From: an uncultured Eubacteriales bacterium | GTDB lineage: Bacteria; Bacillota; Clostridia; Christensenellales; Aristaeellaceae | Assembly: GCA_902790495.1 (NCBI GenBank) | Contig: CADASK010000008.1 | Coordinates: 1-64,000 of the forward strand | Direction: 5' to 3' | DNA length: 64,000 nt | Part shown: in pieces, positions 9,268-17,570 of the stretch | Layout of the letters: every line of letters begins with the position of its first letter | Position numbering within the stretch: the first letter of the stretch is position 1 | Translations under genes and position numbers: made by a program | Notes under the pieces: generated by a model | Seen by the model: the letters and a program-made list of their open reading frames with translations, nothing else | Told to the model about the DNA's origin: nothing | The model's database searches: none

Positions 9268-10197
9268 TCAGTCAAACTCGATGCGCGGGTCAACCACCTT
9301 GTACAGGAGGTCGCTGACCAGGTTCATGATGACGATCAGGGACGCCAGGAAGATCGTGGTGCCCATGATCATGGTATAGTCGCGGTTGGTGATGCTCGAA
9401 ACGAACTGCCGCCCGATGCCCGGCACGGCGAAGATCTGCTCCACCACCATGGAGCCGGTCACGATGAAGGCCAGCATCGGCCCGAAGTAGGTGATGACCG
9501 GGATCAGCGAGTTCTTCAGCGCGTGGCCGAAGATGATGCGCCAGTAGCTGACGCCCTTGGCCCGGGCCGTGCGGATGTAATCCTGGCCCAGCACGTCCAG
9601 CATGGAGGAGCGGGTCAGGCGGGTGATGTAGCTCATCGGGTAGAGGGCCAGGGTGATGACCGGCAGGATCAGGCCGCCCTGGGACGCGCCGTTGGCCGGC
9701 ACCCAGCCCAGCCGCACCGAGAAGATGATCAGCAGGAAGGAGCCCATGATGAACGAGGGCATCGACACGAAGGCGGTGGTGATGACCATGATGGTCTTGT
9801 CCAGCACGGTGTTGCGGCGGATGGCCGCGACGGCGCCCAGCACGATGCCCAGCACCGCCGCCGAGCACGCCGCGATGACGCCCAGCTTTGCCGAGGTCTT
9901 CATGCCGTCCATGATGATGTCGATCACCATGCGGCCGCGCTGCTTCAGCGAGGGGCCGAAGTCAAACTTCGTCACGATGTCCCGCAGGTAGGTGACGTAC
10001 TGCTCCATCAGCGGCTTGTCCAGGCCGTACTTAGCCTCCAGCGCCGCCTGGGCCTCCTTGGAGATGGCCTTTTCACTCATAAACGGGCCGCCGGGCACGG
10101 CGTGCATCACAAAAAACGTGACCGTGATCACGATCCAGATGGTCAGTATCGCCAGCAGGATTCGCTTGACGATGTAGAACAGCATTTTGGAACTCAT
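9268..10197 (-). CDS. oppB: Oligopeptide ABC transporter permease OppB
   Basis: 309 aa with six predicted membrane segments. The N-terminus (MLFYIVKRILLAILTIWIVI) and the loop GPFMSEKAISKEAQAALEAK followed by YGLDKPLMEQYV are typical of OppB/DppB. The EAA coupling loop is YIRTARAKGVSYWRIIFGHA. First gene of the operon, with a promoter at 10250-10277. It forms the translocation pore with OppC. Confidence 0.95.
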   Translation of the reverse strand: MSSKMLFYIVKRILLAILTIWIVITVTFFVMHAVPGGPFMSEKAISKEAQAALEAKYGLDKPLMEQYVTYLRDIVTKFDFGPSLKQRGRMVIDIIMDGMKTSAKLGVIAACSAAVLGIVLGAVAAIRRNTVLDKTIMVITTAFVSMPSFIMGSFLLIIFSVRLGWVPANGASQGGLILPVITLALYPMSYITRLTRSSMLDVLGQDYIRTARAKGVSYWRIIFGHALKNSLIPVITYFGPMLAFIVTGSMVVEQIFAVPGIGRQFVSSITNRDYTMIMGTTIFLASLIVIMNLVSDLLYKVVDPRIEFD

Positions 10198-10249
10198 GGA
10201 TATCCCCCGTGCGCTTCCTATAATTCATGTTCCGGAGGGGCGCGGTAAG

Positions 10250-10277
10250 ATTATACGCCAAAATAATGAAATTGCAA
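10250..10277 (-). promoter_or_regulatory. Sigma-A promoter of the opp operon
   Basis: Minus strand: -35 TTGCAA, 16-bp spacer, -10 TATAAT, about 50 bp before oppB. Confidence 0.7.
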
Positions 10278-10505
10278 GACTTCGGCCGCCATCCTGCAAA
10301 TTTTCCTGTGCGCGGGCCATTTCCAGTTCCTGCATGCTGCAAATCCGTTGATTCCGTTGGCCTTTCGGCGTTTTCCCGTCACCCGGCCCAGGGCAGCCAC
10401 TGTCCCAATCTTGACACGGAGAACAGAAAAAATGCATTTCCGTCATGATTTTCGCGCGCGCCCCGCCCAGATTCCTGTGACATGTGTGAAGTTACACCAT
10501 GTTTC

Positions 10506-10534
10506 TTGACAGTTGCGGCATATCTTATTAGAAT
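10506..10534 (+). promoter_or_regulatory. Sigma-A promoter of the surface-protein genes
   Basis: -35 TTGACA, 17-bp spacer, -10 TAGAAT. About 105 bp upstream of the first coding start; no further clear promoter or terminator is seen until 23926, so the three downstream genes may share it. Confidence 0.75.
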
Positions 10535-10540
10535 GTCATT

Positions 10541-10557
10541 GGAGGTTTCAGACCTCC
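10541..10557 (+). other. Leader hairpin
   Basis: GGAGGT-TTCAG-ACCTCC in the 5' leader a few bases after the predicted transcription start; a small stable hairpin that could protect the mRNA end. Function not known. Confidence 0.4.
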
Positions 10558-10643
10558 CGGAGCCACGTTTTAAAAAAATCCTTTCCATATTATTACTTGG
10601 CAAAAAGTGCGCCGGTTCCCCCGCGCGCTGAAAGGAGACAACT

Positions 10644-12146
10644 ATGAGAAAGCTCGAAAGACTGTCCGCCCTGCTCCTGGCCCTGCTGCTGGCCGCCGGC
10701 GCCGTGTGCGCCGAGGCGCTCCCGGAGGAGTCCGCTGCCGCGCCGCAGGAGGCCGTCGTCGAGGCGGTGTCCGGTTTCTTCACCGTCCCGGTACCAGCCG
10801 CGGCTGAGGCCGCCGCGCCCGCCGAGGAGCCCGCAGCCATCGAGCCCGCTGCGGAGGCCGCTCCGGCTGAGGCTGCCGTGACGGAAGCCGCGCCCGTTGA
10901 GGAAACCACCGAGGCGACCGCGCCCGCGGAGGACGCCGCCGAGGAAACCGCTTCCGAGACGCCCGCCGCGGACGAACCCGCCGCGGAGCCCGCCGCCGAG
11001 GCGGCTGCCGACGAGGCCGTGCCCGCCGTGGAGGCCCTCCCTGAGACCGTTGAGGCCGTCGGCGAGGAAGCCGTCGCGGAGGTCGCCGCGGAGCCCGCCG
11101 AGGTCGTCGCCGAAGCGCCCGCCGCCCAGCCCGAGGAGATTGCCGCCGCGGCCCAGTCCGAGACAGCCCTGGTGCCGGGGCAGGTCTTCACCGGCGTGCT
11201 GACCGCCGAAGCGCCCGCCCTGCAGCTCACGCTGAACCTGGCCGAGGCCGCGCCGGTCTGCCTCATCAGCTCCGAGACGCCCGTCCAGATCACCCTGCTG
11301 GACGCGGCCGGCCAGCCCGTGGCCGCCGAAACCGCCAACACGGACGCGAACGGCGTGCAGACCCTGCACTTCACCCTGCAGCCCGGCCTGTACCGCGTTA
11401 CCGTCGCCTCCGTCACCGAGGCCGGCGGCGCGTTCGCCCTGGTCGCGCAGATTCTCGAGACCACCGAAGCGCCCGCCGCGGAGCCCGTAGCCGAAGCGCC
11501 CGCCGCCGAGGTGCCCGCGGAGACCGCCGCGGAGGCTGAGCTTCCCGAGGCCGAAACCCCCGCTGAGCCCGTGACCCACATTGTGGTGGACATCCCGCTG
11601 ATCATTACCACGCAGGAAGCCGAGGCCGCGGCCGTCGAGGTTGAGGCCGCTGCGGCTGTCGAGGAACCCGTCGCCGAGGCCGGCGAGGAAGCTATCGCCG
11701 AAGCCGTGTCCGCTGAGGCCGTCGAGGCTGTCGAAGAGGCCGCAGCGGCTGTGGAGGAGCCCGCCGCTGAGGCCGCGCCCGTCGAGGCCGCCGCGGCTGT
11801 CGAGGAACCCGCCAATGCCGCCGAGCCCGTGGAGGCCGCCGAGGCTGCCGCGGAAGCCGTGCCCGCCGAGGTGGCCGACGCGCCAGCGCCCGCCCACACC
11901 ACCCGCATCGACGTGAGCACCGTGGACGGCAAGCCCTTCGACATCGGCTCCGAGATCGTGCTGCACGCCACGGTCGAGGGCGTCGAGCCTCCCTACACCC
12001 TGCAGTGGCAGTACACCCCCGACGGAGGCCAGACGGTGCTGGACGCCGAGGGCGCAAACTCCGAGGAATACCGCTTCGTCCTGGACGAAGAGAACAGCCG
12101 CTACCTCTGGCGGATCAAGGTGATCCTGCCGGCCGCCGCGGAATAA
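10644..12146 (+). CDS. Exported Ala/Glu/Pro-rich protein with two beta-sandwich-like domains
   Basis: 500 aa. AAAGGAG precedes the ATG. Signal peptide 1-24 (MRKLERLSALLLALLLAAGA, then VCAEA). Residues about 30-170 and 275-410 are low complexity, dominated by AEAAPAEE/VEAAEAA-type repeats. Between them, residues about 174-272 (ALVPGQVFTGVLTAEAPALQ to FALVAQILE) look like a pre-peptidase-C-terminal beta sandwich; the C-terminus (about 415-500, with EPPYTLQWQYTPDGGQTV) looks like an Ig-fold. There is no sorting signal or membrane tail, so it is either released or held by contacts. First gene of the wall-protein set. I do not recognise a named family; a spacer or stalk-like component is one possibility. 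Confidence 0.75.
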   Translation: MRKLERLSALLLALLLAAGAVCAEALPEESAAAPQEAVVEAVSGFFTVPVPAAAEAAAPAEEPAAIEPAAEAAPAEAAVTEAAPVEETTEATAPAEDAAEETASETPAADEPAAEPAAEAAADEAVPAVEALPETVEAVGEEAVAEVAAEPAEVVAEAPAAQPEEIAAAAQSETALVPGQVFTGVLTAEAPALQLTLNLAEAAPVCLISSETPVQITLLDAAGQPVAAETANTDANGVQTLHFTLQPGLYRVTVASVTEAGGAFALVAQILETTEAPAAEPVAEAPAAEVPAETAAEAELPEAETPAEPVTHIVVDIPLIITTQEAEAAAVEVEAAAAVEEPVAEAGEEAIAEAVSAEAVEAVEEAAAAVEEPAAEAAPVEAAAAVEEPANAAEPVEAAEAAAEAVPAEVADAPAPAHTTRIDVSTVDGKPFDIGSEIVLHATVEGVEPPYTLQWQYTPDGGQTVLDAEGANSEEYRFVLDEENSRYLWRIKVILPAAAE

Positions 12147-12287
12147 ACTCTCAGCCTATCCCCACGCATTTGCACCCAAGGCAGCCGACAAACCAGCTGC
12201 AACCACGAGAGCTGGACTTCGAGGTTTCTCCCTGCCCATCTTCACCGAATGCTTGCTTATTGATCAGGCGAGAGAACAGGAAGAGCT

Positions 12288-15200
12288 ATGAAAAGAATCC
12301 CAGCCATCGCATTGGCCCTGCTGATGCTGCTTCAAATCCTCCCTGCCGCAGCGGAGACGCCCGCCGCCTCCGGGTGGCAGCAGGTGGTTTCCGACTCCGT
12401 CACGCTCTCCAAGAGCACGACGCCCTTTGACTACAGCGATGCGGGGGCTTATGTCCGTGTGTCCATCTCCGGCACCTACCGGAAGAACCAGACGCCCGCC
12501 GCGGGACGGAATACCGCCATCGGCGGCGCGGTGCTGGAGGCCTGGACCGTCGGCAACATCAAAAAGCAGACTGCCCTGACCCTCACCGCCGTGGTCACCG
12601 CCCTGCCGGAGGACGGCGCGCTGGACGCCTGGACCGTCATGAACGGCGCCCTGGGCGCCCGCGTCGGCACAGATCTGGCCGTGGGCGACACGGTGCAGTT
12701 CGATCTCACCTCCAAGGGCCCCGAGGGCATCGCCCTGGTGCGCGCGGAGGTGACCCCGGTGGAGCTGGCCGACATCGACGCCCTCTGGGCCAACGAGCAC
12801 CTCTACCTCACCGGCAAGCTGCCCGCCAAGGGCATCGTGGACGCCCAGCCCGTCGCCGTGGACATTGAGGGCGAGGACGTGCTCTCCGCCTACGACATCA
12901 GGATCTACGGCAACGCCAGCCAGCAGCGAAAGGGCAAGACCTGGCAGCCCGCCGGCAAGAAGGTGCGGGTGCACTTCCACGGCGAGAACTTCGCCGACAA
13001 GTCCCTGCACGTCTACCACCTGCAGGACGTCCAGGCCGAGCCGGAGTTTGTGGACATCGTGCAGGCCGAGGACGGCTGGGTCTCCTTCGACGCGGCGGGC
13101 TTCTCAATCTACGCAGTCGGAGAGAAGCAGGACGACGTCAACAAGCGCGTCGGCTACCGCTTCTGGTACAACGACGGCAACGAGAACATCCTGCTGAGCA
13201 CCCAGTACTTCCGCCACAAGGACGTGCATCCCTCCGACGGCAGCATACCGATGCAGCTGTATCAGCCCACCATCCCGGGCATGGATGCCGCCACCTGGAA
13301 CCGCATCTTCAAGGGCTGGAGCAAGACCGCTGACATCCAGGACAGCACACCGCTCCACAGCATCACCGACCTGAACGCGGAGCTGAACGGTCTGGCGGAC
13401 ACCGGCTATAACGAAACCGTTCAGGATCTCTACGCAAGCCTGCAGAACGTCTACTACGTCACCTACGTGGACATCAACCCCAACAACGTCCTGCTGGTTG
13501 AGCTGGTACCCAAGGAGGCCGCCGGCGACACCACCTTCACCGTGAAAACGGCAGCGGAGCTCCGGCCCACCATCGACAGCGATACGGAGCTGCTCGGCTG
13601 GCATCTGTTGGAGGATCCGGAGCATCACTATACGCCCGGCCAGGCAGGCGTGGTTCTCGACAAGGACATGACGCTGTATCCCTCCATCGAGGGCGGCCAC
13701 TGGCTGGTCTTCGACGATAACGACCTGGTGGAGAACGAGGACGGCGAGATGGTCAGTGGCGGTGCGAGCTTCACCCCGCCTGCCTTCTACCTGAACCGGG
13801 CCACGGAAGCGCCGGCGGATCCCACCTGGGACGGCTACGAGTTCGGCGGCTGGTACACGGACAGAGCGTGCACCACCCCCTTCGTATTTGGCAATGAGCT
13901 GCCTGTCGACACCACCGTCTACGCCAAGTGGACGCCCGCGGCCAGCGCCTACCGCGTCATCATCTGGAAGCAGCGCAGCACCGATGCCGTCGGCCTGCCG
14001 GACAGCCAGAAGAACTATGACTACGTCGACAGCTACCTGTATGAGGATGTGGTCACCGGCCAGACCGTCACGCTGCCGAACAGCTACAAGAACATCTACG
14101 GCACGAACGGCACCTCCAACGACACGGACAAGAGCTATTTCGTCTACAACGCCGGCAAGACTGACCAGCAGACCATCGTCAAGGCCAACGGCAGCTCCGT
14201 GCTGAATGTCTACTACGACCGGAAGCCCGTGACGCTGAACTTCTATATCTGGGATTACGGCTATACCCCCACCACCGCCAACAGCGGGACACAGTACGGC
14301 CTGCTGGAGGATGGAAGCTATGTGCAGCTGACGCGCAACGGGAACACTTGGACATATGTTTCCGGGACAGAAACTGTGTATAGCGTGTCTTCCTCAAAAA
14401 GCAGCGGCTATTACTATATACCAGATGGTCATGGTGGATATGAAGAAATCTATCTGTACCGAAACAATAACAGGTGGTACCGTAACAGAACAGGTTTCAT
14501 TATTTACAATTACAGCGACGAATACACCGGCAATGTCTACACGCGCACCGAAAGCAATATCAACAGCACCTATGACGGGACGCGCTATACACGCAACAAT
14601 AGCCGTTCCTGGCGTATCTACAAGACCTTCACTGGCCTCTATGGTTCATCCTTGGAGGAAAACGAATACACCTGGCCCACGGAATACAACTGGTATGAAA
14701 ACGGTGGAAACAACGGCTCAACCAGCGGAACTCGAACAACTTTCATGTCCTCGTTCCTGCCAACTGATAATCAGCTCACCGTAAACTTCTATGGTTCCGA
14801 CCCCTCTACAAGCGGAAACAGAGTGAATTTCCACACGCAAAAGCTCGATGGAACCTATCAACTGGAAGATTACATCTTTACAGGCAGTGGCAATCCTACT
14901 TTCAGTATCTCAGATAAGTATAACGGGTACCACGCTTCAGAGTATTCTACCGACGGCGGTAACACTTGGACCAAGCTGTATGAGAAAGACTCCAGTGGCT
15001 ATTATGCCAGAAGCATTTCATACCGTACGCTTGACATCCGCTTCGACCGCAACGAATACACCCTGACCTTCTACACCAACAACGGCTCCAACCAGCTGAT
15101 CGAGAACATCCTCAAGTACGAGGCGCCCCTTTCCGGCTACAGCGGCCAGACCCCTGGCCAGCGGACGGGCCACTACTTCCTCGGCTGGTTCGCCGACCCG

Positions 15201-17471
15201 GGCTGCACGCAGCCCTTCGACTTCAACCAGACCATGCCGGATCACAACATCGCCGTGTATGGCAAGTGGAAGATGGAGCGCTACCGCGTGGTGATCGAGC
15301 CGGGCGCGGACAACGTGTACATGGGCAGCCAGGCCAGAAGCTTCCGCCTGGACTACGACGAGCGCATCGACGGCGGCCTGCTGACCACCGCCACCCGGGC
15401 AGGCTATCTCCTCGACGGCTGGTACACCGACCCGAGCTTCAGCCCCGAGAGCCGCTTCCTCTTCACCAACCCGGTCAACGCCAACACCCGCGGCATGGAC
15501 ATGACCTACCAGACCGGCGCGAACTGGGCCGCCGTGCGCGCGGCCTACGGCGACGATGCCCCGGATCGCGACAACGTGCGCGGCATCCTGCACCTGTACG
15601 CCAAGTGGATTCCCGACCCCAACTCCCAGGGCTACAACGTCATCTACGACGCGGGCGACGCGGCCCTCCGGGACGACCTGGGCAACCTGCTGACCACCGT
15701 CCCCATCGACACTACCATGTACGCCTTCTCGGACAGCGCTACCGCCATCGCCCGGGAAGCGCCCGCCAACTACAACGACCTGTACACCTTCAGCCACTGG
15801 GAGGCCACCACGGAGGACGGCAGAACCCTGGTGATTCAGCCCAGCGAAAACATCCCGCTGAGCCAGCTGACCGCCGTGGAAACCGTCATCGACGAGGCGA
15901 CCGGCGAGCCGCTGCGCAAGACCGTCAAGCTGACCGCCATCTACACCACCGCCGCGGAGGGCCGGCTGACCCACATCACCTACGACGGCAACGGCTTCAC
16001 CGAGCACCGGTATGTCGGCGGCGACGTCGACGTCCACGGCAGGACCATGGACGGCACCGAGCGCGAGAGCGTCACCCTCAGCAAGGAGGTCAACGAGACC
16101 ATCATTCTGCCCGGCGCGGATTACTTCTACCTGGACGGCTACAGGATGGTGGGCTGGTCCTTCGACGAGGGCGAGACCCAGACCAAACACTTTGACCTGG
16201 AGCAGGATGTCGCGGCGGACAACCTCGACTCTGACAGGCCGACCGACCAGAACACGCGCCGGAACACCCTCTACGCCATGTGGGAGCCGAAGACCTACAT
16301 CGCGACCATCCGCCAGGTGGTGGAGAGCGGCGTCCCGGTCACGAGCTTCGACTACGGCTACGCCACCGGTGTGGAGAATCAGATCGACAGCGCCTCGGCC
16401 GCAGCCCAGACGCTGACCGGCAATACCTCCTTCCAGGTCAGCGATCAGCTGCACTACTACACCCTCCACGGCGACGTGGTGGAGGTCACGCCGCCTCCGA
16501 TCCCGGCGGATGCCCCCTATGACGTGCGCGTCCACGCCATCGTCACCAGGGACGACGGCACCAGAGAGATCCTGCAGCCCACCTCGGCGGGCCTGTATCA
16601 GATCTTAGGCGACGTGGAGATCATCTACACCTACTCCCCGAAGGTGCTCGTGCAGCTGCGCAAGCGCGACGCCGCGAAGCACAGCACCGTGCTGACGGAT
16701 TCCGTGTTCGTGATGACGCCCGTGGAGTTCAGCACCGAGACCCAGCGCTACGAGATCGCGGGCGACGGCAAGACGGTCGCCATCGACGCGGACACGAAGC
16801 AGCTGCGGCTCCAGGAGGGCACCTATCAGCTGACGGAGACCACGCCCCCGGATGGCTACGCGGCGATCCGGGAAAGCCTCTACCTGACCATCCACAGAGA
16901 TGAGAGCCTGCGCTTTGAGCTCTTCGACGCCAGCGGCACCGCCGTCACCGCCAGCGTGGCGGAGCTGGACACAGCCACCGGCCGCATCCTCACCCTGTAC
17001 GACCGCCCGATCCGCACTGTCACGGTCGTCAAGCAGGTGACTGGCGGCTTCGGCGACCGCAGCCGCTCCTTCGACTTCACCGTGCGCGCCACGGAGGCGA
17101 ACGACTACGTCACCGGCACAGGCCTGACCCTGCAGAGCGACGGCTCCTGGGGCTTCCGCCTGAAACACGGGGAGTCCATCGACATCACTGTGCTCCGCGG
17201 CGACACCCTGACCCTCACCGAGAAGACCGACGCGGACGCCATCTACTACACAACGGCCTGGAGCGCCGGCGCGAGCAGCGACCCGCGAACCGCCGTGCTC
17301 ACGGTCAGCGACGACCAGACTGTCACCGTCACCAACCACCGCGATCCCGTCTCCCCCACCGGCGTGGTGCTGCGCGTCGCGCCTTACGCCCTGATGCTCG
17401 GCGCGGGCGTGGCCCTGCTCATCCTGGGCCTGCGCCATCGCAAGCGCCGCCGGGAGGACGACGAAGCATAA
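12288..17471 (+). CDS. Giant sortase-anchored surface protein with InlB-type repeats (1,727 aa)
   Basis: Signal peptide 1-22 (MKRIPAIALALLMLLQILPA). Residues about 25-285 form a module shared with the next gene (KNQTPAAGR, LPEDGALDAWTV, ANEHLYLTGKLPAKGIVDAQ, QQRKGKTWQPA). Several InlB B-repeat/Flg_new units follow, for example GYEFGGWYTDRACTTPFVFG with VYAKW, GHYFLGWFADPGCTQPFDFN with VYGKW, and GYLLDGWYTDPSFSPESRF. Residues about 660-920 are rich in Tyr, Asn and Ser. From about 1450 there are Cna-B/SpaA-like domains (YQLTETTPPDGYAAI; VVKQVTGGFGDRS). The end is SPTGVVLRVAPYALMLGAGV, a hydrophobic stretch and RHRKRRRED: a wall-sorting signal with a non-LPxTG motif. Likely adhesin or fibre subunit. 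Codon composition falls sharply near 14.3-15.0 kb. Confidence 0.85.
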   Translation: MKRIPAIALALLMLLQILPAAAETPAASGWQQVVSDSVTLSKSTTPFDYSDAGAYVRVSISGTYRKNQTPAAGRNTAIGGAVLEAWTVGNIKKQTALTLTAVVTALPEDGALDAWTVMNGALGARVGTDLAVGDTVQFDLTSKGPEGIALVRAEVTPVELADIDALWANEHLYLTGKLPAKGIVDAQPVAVDIEGEDVLSAYDIRIYGNASQQRKGKTWQPAGKKVRVHFHGENFADKSLHVYHLQDVQAEPEFVDIVQAEDGWVSFDAAGFSIYAVGEKQDDVNKRVGYRFWYNDGNENILLSTQYFRHKDVHPSDGSIPMQLYQPTIPGMDAATWNRIFKGWSKTADIQDSTPLHSITDLNAELNGLADTGYNETVQDLYASLQNVYYVTYVDINPNNVLLVELVPKEAAGDTTFTVKTAAELRPTIDSDTELLGWHLLEDPEHHYTPGQAGVVLDKDMTLYPSIEGGHWLVFDDNDLVENEDGEMVSGGASFTPPAFYLNRATEAPADPTWDGYEFGGWYTDRACTTPFVFGNELPVDTTVYAKWTPAASAYRVIIWKQRSTDAVGLPDSQKNYDYVDSYLYEDVVTGQTVTLPNSYKNIYGTNGTSNDTDKSYFVYNAGKTDQQTIVKANGSSVLNVYYDRKPVTLNFYIWDYGYTPTTANSGTQYGLLEDGSYVQLTRNGNTWTYVSGTETVYSVSSSKSSGYYYIPDGHGGYEEIYLYRNNNRWYRNRTGFIIYNYSDEYTGNVYTRTESNINSTYDGTRYTRNNSRSWRIYKTFTGLYGSSLEENEYTWPTEYNWYENGGNNGSTSGTRTTFMSSFLPTDNQLTVNFYGSDPSTSGNRVNFHTQKLDGTYQLEDYIFTGSGNPTFSISDKYNGYHASEYSTDGGNTWTKLYEKDSSGYYARSISYRTLDIRFDRNEYTLTFYTNNGSNQLIENILKYEAPLSGYSGQTPGQRTGHYFLGWFADPGCTQPFDFNQTMPDHNIAVYGKWKMERYRVVIEPGADNVYMGSQARSFRLDYDERIDGGLLTTATRAGYLLDGWYTDPSFSPESRFLFTNPVNANTRGMDMTYQTGANWAAVRAAYGDDAPDRDNVRGILHLYAKWIPDPNSQGYNVIYDAGDAALRDDLGNLLTTVPIDTTMYAFSDSATAIAREAPANYNDLYTFSHWEATTEDGRTLVIQPSENIPLSQLTAVETVIDEATGEPLRKTVKLTAIYTTAAEGRLTHITYDGNGFTEHRYVGGDVDVHGRTMDGTERESVTLSKEVNETIILPGADYFYLDGYRMVGWSFDEGETQTKHFDLEQDVAADNLDSDRPTDQNTRRNTLYAMWEPKTYIATIRQVVESGVPVTSFDYGYATGVENQIDSASAAAQTLTGNTSFQVSDQLHYYTLHGDVVEVTPPPIPADAPYDVRVHAIVTRDDGTREILQPTSAGLYQILGDVEIIYTYSPKVLVQLRKRDAAKHSTVLTDSVFVMTPVEFSTETQRYEIAGDGKTVAIDADTKQLRLQEGTYQLTETTPPDGYAAIRESLYLTIHRDESLRFELFDASGTAVTASVAELDTATGRILTLYDRPIRTVTVVKQVTGGFGDRSRSFDFTVRATEANDYVTGTGLTLQSDGSWGFRLKHGESIDITVLRGDTLTLTEKTDADAIYYTTAWSAGASSDPRTAVLTVSDDQTVTVTNHRDPVSPTGVVLRVAPYALMLGAGVALLILGLRHRKRRREDDEA
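14290..15030 (+). other. Low-GC coding patch inside the giant surface protein
   Basis: Within the open frame, third positions switch from mostly G/C to frequent A/T (for example GGAACACTTGGACATATG), encoding Tyr/Asn/Ser-rich sequence. The sharp change at both ends suggests a recombined or diversifying segment. Confidence 0.5.
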
Positions 17472-17570
17472 CCCCCGTTCCTGACCCCCGCGTGGAGACA
17501 CCCATGACCTTTCGCTTACCGGCCCGCACGCGTTGGTCTCATGCTGCGTGCGGACGGACAGGAGGCGGCT

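Larger units (their letters stand above)
10198..10643. other. Divergent intergenic region between oppB and the surface-protein genes
   Basis: 446 bases without a gene. It contains the opp promoter (minus), the surface-locus promoter (plus) and a leader hairpin, listed separately. Nothing else recognised. Confidence 0.6.

Noticed and set aside
10379-11971. Long minus-strand frames over the Ala/Glu-rich gene
   Set aside because: Ser/Ala- or Gly-rich translation of the complementary repeat sequence; the plus strand has a ribosome site, signal peptide and promoter.
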